DNA from: Botryosphaeria dothidea
Taxonomy: Eukaryota > Ascomycota > Dothideomycetes > Botryosphaeriales > Botryosphaeriaceae
Assembly (NCBI GenBank): GCA_011503125.2
Contig: WWBZ02000073.1
Location: forward strand, 3,472,001 to 3,536,000
Direction of reading: 5' to 3'
DNA: 64,000 bases
Within the stretch, counting starts at the first letter, position 1. Each line of letters opens with the position of its first letter. The notes below the pieces were generated by a model. That model was not told the DNA's origin. It saw only the letters and a list, made by a program, of their open reading frames with translations, and made no database searches. Positions 10,508 to 21,660 of the stretch are shown here, piece after piece. The translations under genes and the position numbers were made by a program.

Positions 10508-12247
10508 ATGGATACAGCGGAAGGCAGATCCAAGCGTGCATCGACTGTGACTGTGGTCTTGGTCTGTGTTCTTGTCTACGCAGCTGTCAAAACTTATCAC
10601 GCCCGAAGATCCTTCGACCGCCTTCGTAAACAAGGCTTGGTAAGTACCACCATCGACATCAAAATCAACCTGGTCTGATAGAGACTTCAGCCAGTTGCCG
10701 AATGGAGCTGGATCTTTGGTGGTTTGCTCACGCTGAGGAAACAGATGAGCATGTTTCCCCCTGGTGCTGACTCCAAATACGCTTTCACAGAGATGGCTTG
10801 GAAAGCCAACAAAGGTGGCGTATATATCGACCTCTGGCCGTTCACCCTTCCAGTTCTCGTGATTAGTAGTCCGGTGCTGGCTGCACAGATGAAAGATCAG
10901 AACACGAATGCCAAAAGATCGCCGGGTGTCAACGAGGGGATCGAGAGAATCACGGGCGGTCCCAGCTTGCTTACTCTACCAGACACTCACTGGAAACAGT
11001 GGCGCACAGTTTTTAATCCAGGGTTCAATCCATCCTACGTCTTGGAGCAAACCTCCAAGATCGTGCATTGCGTGGAGACCTTTGCAGGAAAGTTGCGAGA
11101 CCATGCGGGCGAAAGATTCCCATTTCAATTGGAGGAATATACACTTCGCTTAGCTTTGGACGTGATAGGTATTGTGGCGTTGTGAGTCCGTCAATCCCGA
11201 CGTACCCAAACAACGCTGATAAGTGGCAGAGGCAAAGACTTTGACTACCAAAATAAGGACTCTGCCATTCCCAGGAGCCTCCGCAAAATGATCGAAGGGA
11301 CAATTCTCCAGCCTCAATTCAACCCACTCCAGATGCTTAACCCCATGCAGAACCTGCGTCTGGCGTACAATGATCGCATACTCCGCAGAAAAATCGGAGC
11401 GGAGCTTGAGAAATGTTTCCTGGAGCGTAAGGCTGACATGAAGACCTCAAGCCAAAGAGTGAAATCGATCATCGCTTTAGCCATGGATGCGTACATGACG
11501 GAAAACAAGCTCCAGGAAGACTCACTCGACCCAGTCTTTAAGCATCAAGCGTCCACTCAGCTTCGCTTGTTCATGTTCGCAGGGCATGATACCACCTCCA
11601 GCACCATCATCTACATCTACCACATGCTCTCACAAAACCCAGACTGCCTAGGCCGCGTCCGCGCTGAGCTTGATGCTGTCCTGGGTGCGGAGATATCTTC
11701 AGCAAGCGCGCGCCTATCAAACGAGCCTGTCCTGATCAATCAACTGCACTACACGACGGCCTGCATTAAAGAGACACTACGTATGTGGCCTCCAGTCGGC
11801 TCTGTCCGCGTAGGCAACCCAGATGCCATTCTCATAGATGAAGACGGAACGCGCTACCCCGCCAATGACATGATCATGTACGTTGTCCACCTCGCCATCC
11901 ACCGGAATCGGCACTACTTCCCGGATCCCAACACGTTCAACCCCGAGCGCTGGCTCGTCTCTGCCGACCACCCGCTCCGTCCTCCCAAGGAAGCGTTCAG
12001 GCCATTTGAGCACGGCGCACGGAACTGCATTGGGCAGACATTGGCGATGCTGGAGCTCAAGATCGTTCTGGCCCTGACGGTCAGAGAGATGGACGTAGTA
12101 CCTGCTTACGAGGAGTGGGAGAAGCTGCATCCGAGCGGAGGGAAGATCAAGACGGCGTTCGGAGACCGAGCGTACGGAGTGTCGGATACTGCGGGTGGAA
12201 GTCACGCTGCTCATAAGTATCCATGTCGTGTGAAAGTCAGGGTTTGA
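10508..12247 (+). CDS. Cytochrome P450 monooxygenase
   Basis: Three exons (10508-10639, 10691-11181, 11230-12247) give 546 residues, normal for a microsomal fungal P450. Residues about 12-30 form a hydrophobic membrane anchor (TVTVVLVCVLVYAAV). The oxygen-binding I-helix motif AGHDTT is at about 325-330, the ExxR (ETLR) at about 389-392, and the heme loop FEHGARNCIG with the cysteine ligand at about residue 474. All catalytic motifs are intact. The overall style (WSWIFG, GKDFDY, FNPERWL) resembles P450s of mycotoxin-type pathways, but the substrate is not inferable. It sits between an exporter and a broken Zn2Cys6 regulator, suggesting membership of a small metabolic cluster. Confidence 0.9.
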
Positions 12248-12535
12248 TGAGAAGAGGGTTTCCGCCTGAGAATAGAAATATGTACGGCACAGGCTGGCAA
12301 TGTGTCAAGTTGCGCGTTTCACTAGGCTGGACTTTTTTTGGGGGGAGAACATTCATTTTGTCTTATTTGGTTGCCCCTCTTGCCAAATCATGGGCAGACC
12401 CCTGTCTGGGAGTGAGATTGCGGGGCCGATGCTTGTGATTTTGGAGATGGACTACTGGCGCAACAGTGTGGGATAATGCGTTGAGGCCTTGTTAAATTAT
12501 AACTAAAACAGTTGCCTGGCCCCCATTTCCCAGAA

Positions 12536-13993
12536 ATGGCTGTTATTGGTCGATCTTCGGCTCCCACTGCGAGCTTATCAGGCTGTGCTCCCTTGCAGAT
12601 GCCATGTCTCAGATGTGTGGAGAAAGGACTGGTGTGCGAATATCCGTCCGCTGCATTCCCTCAAAGTTCGACTGCCATACTTGGGTCAAGAAGTCCGGCC
12701 ATCAGGGCAGGTACTCTAGCCATTTCTGAACCAGTATCGACAAATGGTTATGACGTACCTCTGAATGGACACGGGATTTCGGAGACATTTTTCGATTACA
12801 ACCTGGATCTGCAAATGGACTTTGGAGAGACGCCACAGTTCGACTACAGTGATTCCAATGGTCGCACTGATACAGCACACAGCGATATTTCTAGGAACAG
12901 TACCCCGGCTCTGGGCAGCGACATATACACGGAAAAGGACTATGCAGAAATTTACCATTTGCGAGTCAGTAGCCTGTCCACCTATCCTTTAGCAGCGAGC
13001 TGAATGATGCATGTTTGAACGTGCAGGAAACGAGGCATGACGCCGATTCCGCAGCTCCATCAAAGAGCATTTACTACGAAATAGATGCCATCAAGAATTT
13101 TTATAAAAGCCTTGCCGCGACGATGAAAACGCCCTTCCTTCATCCGCGATTGTACGAGGACGATGTTCCGAGTTGCATCCTCGATGCTTTCTCTGCTTCT
13201 ATGCTGTACTTGAACAAGAATGAAGCAAATGAGGCGGCTGTATTGATGGTCCTAGATGCTCATGCAATGAGGTTGCTTGAACGGGAGCCTTTCTTTGAGT
13301 CAGGGAACCCCCGGGACTTGTTGGCTCACGTCCAAGCGCTGCTCATTTACCAAACCATCCGCATATTCGACATTTCAATTCGACACCGTGCCAGAGCAGA
13401 TGCTGCCATGAGAACACTGCGGAGTTGGACCGTTCAGCTTGAGCAGGAGCGAAACCGGTTGGATGCATCATTGAACGTGGGTTCCGACGTACCTTCATGG
13501 GATGTGAGTGATACGTTGGATGCACTGAGGGCTGTAACGTTGACTTGAGGACCAGGTTTGGCTATTGCGGGAATGCACGCGAAGAACTGTATTATTGAGC
13601 TGGTTCTTCCTTAGCAAATACAAAGTATTGAAAGGAAATGAAAGTAAGGTCACGGAAATTCCACAAAATTAAACCATCTTGAGCTGACAGACAAAAGTCA
13701 AAGAGAGACCAGGACCTTGGGCGAGGGTCCATCGTTGGACGCTGTCCAGGCATCTATGGGACGCATCATCCCCTTTCGACTTCTCACGTGCATGGAAAGA
13801 ACAGAAACATTGGGAGGTCACGAACGTCTTTGTAGGAGACATCGTGCGGAATGGTAAAGGATCTGGCATTGACGAGTTGGGGAAGACAATCCTTGTTGCG
13901 TATGTTCCCACCAAATTCGCACTAATTTCTTCCCTCACACTTCACAGATATTTGGGTATCGATGCAGCGAGACGATACAGGGTCCTCGTTTGA
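12536..13993 (+). pseudogene. Broken Zn(II)2Cys6 transcription factor
   Basis: From the ATG at 12536 the frame reads PCLRCVEKGLVCEYP, the second half (C-x2-C-x6-C) of a fungal Zn2Cys6 cluster. The first three cysteines are missing, so the DNA-binding domain is truncated. A 62-bp intron (12965-13026) leads to a regulator middle region (YKSLAATMKTPFLHPRLY; DAFSASMLYLNKNEAN; QALLIYQTIRIFD). A stop at 13546 interrupts the frame, but the next frame continues the family sequence at once (WLLRECTRRTVLLSWFFL). A third segment (WDASSPFDFSRAWKEQKHW) runs to 13993 in yet another register. A half zinc cluster plus one or two frame breaks make this a pseudogene. It probably once controlled the neighbouring transporter, P450 and reductase. 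Confidence 0.75.
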
Positions 13994-14520
13994 CTGATCT
14001 TGGGGAACCTTCGAGATATCAAGAAAATCTGCACAGCCGCTCCAAGGGCTGGCTCATAGTCGGCTATCCTGTGCCAGCAGATTCAAAACAAGAAAAACTA
14101 CTGGGTTGAGCCGCGCGGGCCTCAGCCAACTTGAAGATTTAAGGATACGAGTCACAATTACAGAAATGATTATTTGCATGAATTCCGGTTGCTCGCATCA
14201 TTTCTTAGTAAATTTTCATCTTTGCACTGAACATTGTATGGTTATGCGAAGTGGAATCTACGGCATTGAGCTGTTTGTAAAACACGGACTCCACACGAGC
14301 CGAGCCGAATTGACGGTCGACTGTAGCTACCACCGTCTTCAAGAGAGTATGCAATTAAAACAAACAAATCTGTACAGCTGAAAGAGACGACCCCACGCTG
14401 TGAAATAATTTTGCTATGCAGTTGGGCGCACGGACGTGGTTGGTGGACTCCCGCGTGGAGCTCCGCGGTGGAACTCCGTCAGCTTCCACCTTCAAGACTG
14501 AAACCTGCCGTGACAGATCA

Positions 14521-14533
14521 ACATATAAAAATG
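14521..14533 (+). promoter_or_regulatory. TATA-like element of the aldo-keto reductase gene
   Basis: CATATAAAAA lies about 95 bp before the ATG at 14626, a normal distance for a fungal core promoter. Confidence 0.4.
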
Positions 14534-14625
14534 GATGGGAATATAGATGAAAGAACGGCAAACAAACATCAGTGATTCCATTCATCAGTCGGATTGTCTT
14601 CTAAAAGCCTCAACAGTAAACGAAA

Positions 14626-15848
14626 ATGTCCGCGATTCCCCAAAAACAGCTTGGCCGCAACGGAACCTCAGTCCCCCGTCTGGGTTTCGGATTGATGGGC
14701 CTCTCGGCCTGGACTGGAGAGAAGCTACCTGATGAGGAGCGTTTCAAACTCCTTGACCACGCTGTCGAACTCGGCGAAACTTTTTGGGACACTTCCGACG
14801 TCTATGTATTCATCCTCGACATACCCACGCCAACAAGCCATACAAATCACTGACCAAGCACACAGGGCGACTCAGAGGATCTGCTCGGTGAGTGGTTCAA
14901 GCGGACCGGCAAGCGCGACCAGATATTCCTGGCCAGCAAGTTCGGCGGCCCCGTGGGCGCCGCTTCGAAGCCGGACAGCAAGGATCACAAAATCCGCACC
15001 GACCCCGCCTACGTGAAGCAAGCTTGCCAGCGCAGCTTGGATCGTTTGGGAGTCGACACGATAGACCTGTACTACGTCCACCGCGTCGACTTCCAGACGC
15101 CAATCGAACACACGGTGCAGGCCATGGTCGAGCTCAAAGCGTGCAGTCTCTCCTTCCCTTTCCACCACCGTTTCTTTCAAGACTCTCAAAGCTGACAGGA
15201 AATGCAGCGAGGGTAAAATCAAGTACCTAGGGCTCTCCGAAGTGTCGGCCAAGACGCTCCGCCGCGCACATGCCGTCCACCCCATCACGGCCGTGCAAAT
15301 GGAGTACAGCCCGTACAGCATCGAGATCGAGGATCCCACCCTCGGCCTCCTCAACGCCTGCCGCGAGCTCGGGGTCGCGGTCGTGGCGTATTCGCCGCTG
15401 TCCAAGGGGCTCGTCACGGGCCAGCTCCGCGGTGGCGCCGACTTCGAGGCGAAGGTTGACCTGCGCCGCGTGATGCCGCGCTTTGCGGCCGAGAACCTGC
15501 CCACAAACCTCGTGTTGGCGGAGCTGTTGCAGAAGATCGCGGGTGAAAAAGGTTGTACGCCCGCTCAACTGGACGTTGGCCTGGTTGCTGGCGCAGGGCG
15601 ATGACATCTTTCCGATTCCTGGGTAGGTGGCCTTTTTTATACGGTCCGAACAGTCTGTGGCTGACCTTTTGTGATGAAGGACGCGGAAGATCAAGTACTT
15701 AGAGGAGAACCTCGACTCCGCAAATATGAAACTTACGCCGGCTGAACTGGCAGAGATCCGCAAGGCCGTCGAGAGCGCCGATGTCGCTGGGAACAGATAC
15801 CCGAAGGGTATGGATGTGCAGCTGTTTGCTGACACACCGGAGCTTTGA
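14626..15848 (+). pseudogene. Aldo-keto reductase gene with a one-base frameshift
   Basis: Exons 14626-14805, 14866-15140, 15208-15622 and 15680-15848 describe an AKR of the Yakc/AKR13-like group: LGRNGTSVPRLGFGLMGLS at the start, the catalytic tetrad Asp and Tyr in WDTSDVY, Lys in LASKFGG, His in YYVHRVD, and the NADPH-binding end GTRKIKYLEEN in the last exon. Near 15571, after CTPAQL, an extra G shifts the frame and leads to a stop at 15604. Without it the text would read on as [15 protein letters not shown]. The last part, needed for cofactor binding, is thus out of frame. It may be a recent pseudogene or a sequencing error. The family reduces carbonyls with NADPH in the cytosol. Confidence 0.78.
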
Positions 15849-17756
15849 GTGGTGGCCAGCAACGTGCGGTCGTGGTTGCTGGTCGGATAGGACACGGTGT
15901 ATAGTCACGGCGGATGAGGTTGGTTCATCGAGTTGTTTTCGTTCACTCGCCGGTATTCGGCGATGTCGTTTCCTTGATGTTCGCATGACGATTGCGCCAT
16001 CGGGGCCTCGAAGTATTTGTCCACGTATAACGAAAACTCACTCTCAATAATCAATGCTATTAAGATGGTCAATGGCCTATTTGCGTGCGTCCGGTGCAGC
16101 TGCCGAGTGGTATCTTGAAACGTATCCGGATCAGGCAAATTCAGCGCTGCAGAGTTATATGGGGAGTTGTTCTGTACAGGTTAAGAAAAGCGAGAGAAGC
16201 GGCGATCGTTGCCGAGCCCGGCCATGCCGCGAGTCCATCACGCAGCGTCGATTCGGATCCGGAGTAATGGGAAAGCAATTTCAGCAGATGACCAGCTCCT
16301 CGGGCAGCGTGGCTTGCCGAGGAACTTTTGCGGCAGTCGGTTTCGTGTTCGAATTGTGGAGAAAAACTGGTGGCGGGTGAAGCCGGATCTGCCTCGACGG
16401 AGTGTACGGTGTGTCTATGGTTGAGAGAAGTCGAGCCTCAAGAAGAGCAGATAGGCTTTAAATTAAACGTCTAAGCAGTCTTGTAAAGCCTGGCGGGGTC
16501 CACACTCCTGAACTTGCACAAGCTCAAGGGAGGAACAAGAGACCACTTGGCGGCCAATCAGACGCAGGCAAATGGACGAGGCGGACCACGAGCCTCCTCA
16601 TTGGGAGGCGGGCTGACTCTCTTCTTTTTATCCATGCCGCTGCTCGTTCCGCGTCGGCCCCACCAGAATCGCAATTGTCGCTTGATCATCGGCCGTAAAC
16701 CAATACGCAGCTCCGCTTACACGCAGCTGACAGGTCCGGAGCCCGCGGCGGAGGTAGTCATGGCGTAACACAATCCATCGGGTGCGGTGTTGGACAACGA
16801 AAGCGGCGATGGCGAGCTCGATGTGCGGGAGCTCGCAACTGATGGTCGGCCCACGGCGGAGATTACCGCACCCTCAGTGGTGGACTTTGCAGCAACAACA
16901 GCAAAGGAAGGGCGACTGCCCGGTGCCCATGACCTCGCCGACGCGCTTTTACGGGGGCCAGATGGTCGTATGATGGATCATGGACACTTGGCGTGGAGGC
17001 TCACCACGGGCGGACAGAGAAGGGGGCTGACGCGGCTTCGGCGGCTCCGAACGAGGCGTCTCGAATGTTTCAACGCGACCTAACGGCACAGCTGCATTAG
17101 AGCGCGGGCGAGAGCGGCGTTCTCGTCCACGGTGCCTGCAGCAGCTGCGCCGCCCGTGCCGCACTTCGAACATCGGCGAAGGAGGAATGCTTCGAAAGCT
17201 TCTTTTCCTTGCCTTCTTGGCTTGCATAAGCGGCCTGGTGGACGACATCGATCGGGTGGTCGCGCCGCGCGGGCGAAGTGACATCGAGCTGAGGAGAATC
17301 TTCATGACACCCCCACGAGCAGCGTCGCATCGGCGGCACATACCGGACCGGGCAATGGCACGGATCAGATTAGATGCCGACGACAGCCTCGATTTAAGAT
17401 TTCATTGGCGGACCTAAGGCGGTGGCGGTGGCGCCCTTCATGCACCCGTCCCGCCTGGGGCCCAGTCTTCGGCGTGCGCCCTGGCTGCTGATTCGCCTGA
17501 GATGCGCCGACTTCGCGGACCCACGATTATCTTATCTTATTAGATGAAAATGCTGCTCGATGCCAGGCCACCGACACCGTGAGCGATCCCGGGACCTGGT
17601 GTTCGGCAAAAACTCTGCTAGTCGCCCTCCTGCAGGGCAGCGCGCGGGTAGATCAGTCATTTAAGCTCCCCGGGCCCGCCCCGTCTTGCTTGCATCTCAA
17701 GCTTTCCGCTCGCTCTCCACCGCTTCCGTCTGTGCCGTGCCGCATCCCGCGTCAAC
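15849..17756. other. Long intergenic region, no supported gene
   Basis: About 1.9 kb. The part from 16500 to 17450 is GC-rich and has open frames on both strands (for example 16949-17341 minus, 130 codons), but they are Arg/Pro-rich and match nothing I recognise. The right end is the promoter and 5' leader of the siderophore transporter, with the GATA elements listed separately. Confidence 0.45.
17527..17541 (-). promoter_or_regulatory. Tandem GATA-factor sites upstream of the siderophore transporter
   Basis: TTATCTTATC is two adjacent GATAA elements read on the minus strand, 220 bp before the ATG at 17757. Fungal GATA factors of the SreA/Sre/Urbs1 type repress siderophore genes in iron excess through GATA sites (consensus ATCWGATAA). 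The match to the extended consensus is partial, so a nitrogen GATA factor could also use it. Confidence 0.45.
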
Positions 17757-19673
17757 ATGGGCGTTCTCGATAACATCCGGGGCCGCAAGGATGCTGTCGT
17801 GGCCGAATCTACTCTCCAGCCCGAGAGGGAGCCCAAGAACGATGTCTCTGTCGAGCATCCCGCCACCAGTGACTCGGACACGTTGAGTCTTGAGGCCCGC
17901 CATGAGCGCGAAATCCAGCAGAACCCCGACCAGGTGACCAAGGAGGCCGAAGAGGGTGTCCAGAAGGCCGAGGCTGCTGCCCTCGTCTGGAGCAAGAAGA
18001 CCGTCTGGGGAATCTACGCATGGTACGCTCAAATTAACCATGTTCCGCCAGCTCCTCCTGACAGCATTGCAGGGTCTGGGTCAGCTTTTTCATGCTCGCC
18101 TTCCAGCAGTCCATTGGCAACAACGTCAACTATCTGGCCTACTCCACGTTTCAGACGGCGCCCGAGATTTCAACCGCCAACATCCTCTCCAGCATCATTG
18201 GCGGTGTTCTCAAGCTGCCTATTGCAAGGACTCTGAACATATGGGGCCGCGCTGAGGCCTTTACGTTCTTCACCGGTGTCTACGTGCTCGGAATGATCAT
18301 CATAGCCGCCTCGAACGGCCCTGATAGTTATGCCGCCGGCTACGTTATCTACTTCATTGGCTACGACGCCATTTACCTCATTCTGGATGTTTTTATTGCC
18401 GATACCTCGGGTCTACGCAACAGAGCCTTCGCATTCGGCTTCGTTAGCACTCCCTTCATCTGCACTGCCTTCACGGGACCCCTTGCCGCGCAGTCGTTCC
18501 TGAGTATGACTACTTGGCGCTGGGCGTATGGTGCTTTCTGCATCATCATGCCTGTTGTTTTCCTCCCTCTGGCCGTCGTCTTCAAGTACCACCAGAAAAA
18601 AGCCGAGAAGCTGGGCATCTACAAGAAAGAGTCCAGCGGACGTACCCTTGCGCAGTCCATCGTTCACTACATCAAGGAATTCGACAGTGGGTGTTTCCAT
18701 TCTCTGCAATTGATCTGTTCAGGCTAACGGTCATCCAGTCGTTGGTGCCTTCCTCATCATGGCCGCGTTCGTCCTATTCCTGCTGCCTTTCAGCTTGGCC
18801 TCTTATGGAAGGTCTCAGTACCATAGCGCCACCTTCATTGCTATGGTTATTATCGGCATCCTTCTCTTCCCAGTCTTTTACATCTGGGAGAGATACTTCG
18901 CCACCAAGCACTTCGTCCAGTGGGAGCTGCTCCAGGAGCGCACTGTTCTTGGCGCGTGCGTTGTCTCGGCGGTGCTCTACTTCAGCTTCTACTCGTGGGA
19001 TCTGTACTTCTACTACTTCGTCATGGTCGTTTACAATCTCAACGTGTCCATGACGGGCTACATGACGCAGATCTACAACGTCGGCTCCTGCTTCTGGTCG
19101 CCCATCTTCGGTATCTGGGTGCGCTGGACTAAGCACTTCAAGTGGACCTGCTTTGGTTTTGGTCTGCCGCTCATGATCCTCGGCGCCGGCCTGATGATCC
19201 ACTTCCGTGGCAACGACGACGACATCGGATACGTCATCATGTGCCAGATCTTTATTGCCTTTGCCGGTGGCACCCTGGTCATCGGTAACGACATGGCCGT
19301 GATGTCTGCTGCCGACCACGGTGGCATTCCCATGATGCTTTCCATTTTGGGCTTGATGTCCAACATTGGTGGCGCCATTGGACAGGCTGTCGGTGCTGCC
19401 ATTTACAACAACACCTTTGGCGAGGCTCTCAGATCCAAGCTGCCTGCTGATCAAGTGGCCAACTGGGCCACCATTGTCGGAGGTGGTTACACTACCCAAC
19501 TCGCCTACCCCGTGGGCTCGCAGACCAGAGATGCCATCAACTACGCTTGGGGCTACTCTCAGAAGTACGAGTGCATTGCCGCCACCGCCGTTCTTGTCCT
19601 GTGCTTTCCCGCCATTGCCATCTGGAAGGACTACAATGTCGACAAGAAGCAGGTCAAGGGCACCGTCATTTAA
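17757..19673 (+). CDS. Siderophore-iron transporter (MFS, SIT/MirB family)
   Basis: Three exons (17757-18022, 18073-18686, 18739-19673), introns of 50 and 52 bp, 604 residues. A charged N-terminus of about 75 residues precedes about fourteen membrane segments. Family marks are [18 protein letters not shown] in helix 1, ISSIVGG-type [14 protein letters not shown], the NIWGRAEAF loop, [19 protein letters not shown], and the conserved C-terminal segments with [12 protein letters not shown] and [14 protein letters not shown]. The family imports ferric siderophores by proton symport at the plasma membrane. No siderophore synthesis gene is seen nearby, so it may take up foreign or centrally made siderophores. 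Upstream GATA sites fit iron regulation. A long open frame antisense to it is only a shadow of the GC-rich third positions. Confidence 0.92.
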
Positions 19674-19911
19674 GCATTGGGTGGGAGTTCCAGAGCACCA
19701 TGTAATCATTTATTAACGCAAGATACCAAAACAAAACGGGTGACAAGGGTGGGGGTACATGCGGGGGGCACATCATCTGCAAACAGGTTCACATCGAAGC
19801 TTCATGCCTTACGAAACGTGAAAATTGATGATGTATATGCACACTCGGTCTTCTCTTCATGATGCTTCATGGTGACACGCCACTCGAACCCAATGTAACG
19901 GTTCGCATTAC

Positions 19912-21660
19912 TCAGCTGGCAGCTGCCGGCTCAGCCTTCTCTCTTTTCTTGATTCCCGTCTTCGTCTCAGTATGCTCGTTACTTAAGGTTGCCCTCTTAA
20001 TGAACAGCGTCGCCACCGCCGCACACGCCCCCATACCCGCGTACAGGATCCACATGTTCCGCAGACCCCACGCGAACGCATCCTTAACGGCCCATTGCTG
20101 GCCCGGATCCGCAATTGTCCCGATCAGCTCCACGTTGGCCGCAGAATCAGGGCCCGCCAGCTCTCTCGCTCGCTCCGCATCCAGCCCTGCACTCAGCAGG
20201 ACATGCTCCCTGGCGGCAACGCCATTCTGGAAGACGGCGCCGCCAATGACCACGCTGAGCGACGAGGCTAGGTTACCCAGGAAGGACATAGTGGCCATAG
20301 CGGTGGCGACGTCATCCTGATGGACGAGGGCCTGCAGGGCCATGCTAGGGGGTTGGAAGCACATGCCCACGCCAAAGCCAGCCAGGACCTCGAGGCCAAA
20401 GATGGTGGCAATGGGGGTGTGAGCGTCGAGCAGAACAAATAGAGCGGTGCCGAGGGTGGTGAGGAGCATGCCCGCCTGCAGTACTTGCCCGTACTCGCCG
20501 GTGCGGTGGATCAGTAGCCCTGTCAACGTCGCGGACGCGGCTTCGGTTAGTACGAGAGGTAGAATGAGCAAGCCCGAGCGTGTGGGTGATTCCAGCTTGG
20601 CTGACTGCAGGTAAAGCGGCAGGTAATACTCGAGCGCGATGGCGACAAAGCCATGGATGGAGGAGGTGGCTAGCGCAGCCACATTTGAGCGTTCGTGGAA
20701 CAGCCGCAGTGGCATGAGTGGGTACTCCGCTAGCCGCTTTTCGCTGATAAAAAAGAAGACGGACATTAGTAGACCGAAGACAATCAAGCAGATGACCTTC
20801 GCCGACGACCACGCCGCCACGATTCCGCCGAAGTTAAGCCCAAGAAGAAGCATCAGTGTGAGGCCAAGCATAGAGACGGTGCCGAACCAATCGATGGCGT
20901 GGAGGCCATCGGAGAGCTTCGTGCGCGGGTTGTGGACGTCGAGGAAGAAAAGGGTAAGAATAAAGGCAGTCCCGGTGATAGGTAGATTAAGCCAGAAGAT
21001 CCACCGCCACGATGCCAGCTCCGCCAGCGCGCCTCCCAGCACCGGTCCGGCCCCGGCTGCTACCGCCCACATGAGGTTGATAAGTCCCAGGAACAGGCTG
21101 CGCAGGCGGAGGCTAAACATGTCGGCAATTGTGATGGTGCTGATCTGCATGAGGCTGCCGCCGCCAATTCCTTGCAACGCCCGGCCCGCGATGAGGGTCA
21201 TCATGTCACGCGCCAGGGCACATGTAACGCTGCTGCCGAAGAAGAGCAGCAGGCTGGCTAGGAGAATGGGTTTACGGCCCCAGATGTCCGAGAGTTTGGC
21301 CCAGATTGGCATCGCCGCTGCTTTGGCGAGCATGTAAGCCCCGCCGATCCACGTGTACCCCGACGCTGAATGTAGCTGCGACGTGATGGTTGGGATTGCC
21401 GTTGACACAATTGTCTGGTCCAGCGCGGCGACAAAAGTGGCGAGCTGGGTTTCAGCAGGTCAGCTCTCTGGTTTCAGTAAGGAAAGACTTGCGCAACTTA
21501 CGTATAAAGCCATGACGATGGCTGATGTTCTGGATTTACTGCGAATCGGGGCCGCATCTACAGTCGCAGGGATTTCGACCTCCAGTGGCAGCATGATCGG
21601 CTCCTGCGGTAGACGAGGCTCCACTGCAGGGGCGATTGCCAGATCTCGTTCCTGTCCCAT
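19912..21660 (-). CDS. DHA2-family (14-TM) MFS drug:proton antiporter
   Basis: Two exons, 21660-21502 and 21444-19912, joined by a 57-bp intron in phase 0, give 563 residues. The splice creates the motif LATFVAALDQTIVSTAIPTI (antiporter motif D1). It is followed by WIGGAYMLAKAAAMPIWAKL and SDIWGRKP (motif A), RALQGIGGGSL, and GPVLGGAL (motif C). About fourteen membrane segments are visible, with a Lys/Glu-rich C-terminal tail. The family exports drugs, toxins or metabolites. The gene is convergent with the siderophore transporter, with about 240 bp between the stops. Intact. The substrate cannot be told from sequence. Confidence 0.9.

Noticed and set aside
16787..17341. Two opposed open frames in GC-rich intergenic DNA
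   Set aside because: Low-complexity translations and no recognisable motif; the plus-strand frame lacks an ATG.
18774..19709. Long open frame of 311 codons on the minus strand
   Set aside because: Exactly antisense to the siderophore transporter exon. Asp/His/Gly-rich shadow translation with no domain; caused by C-rich third positions.
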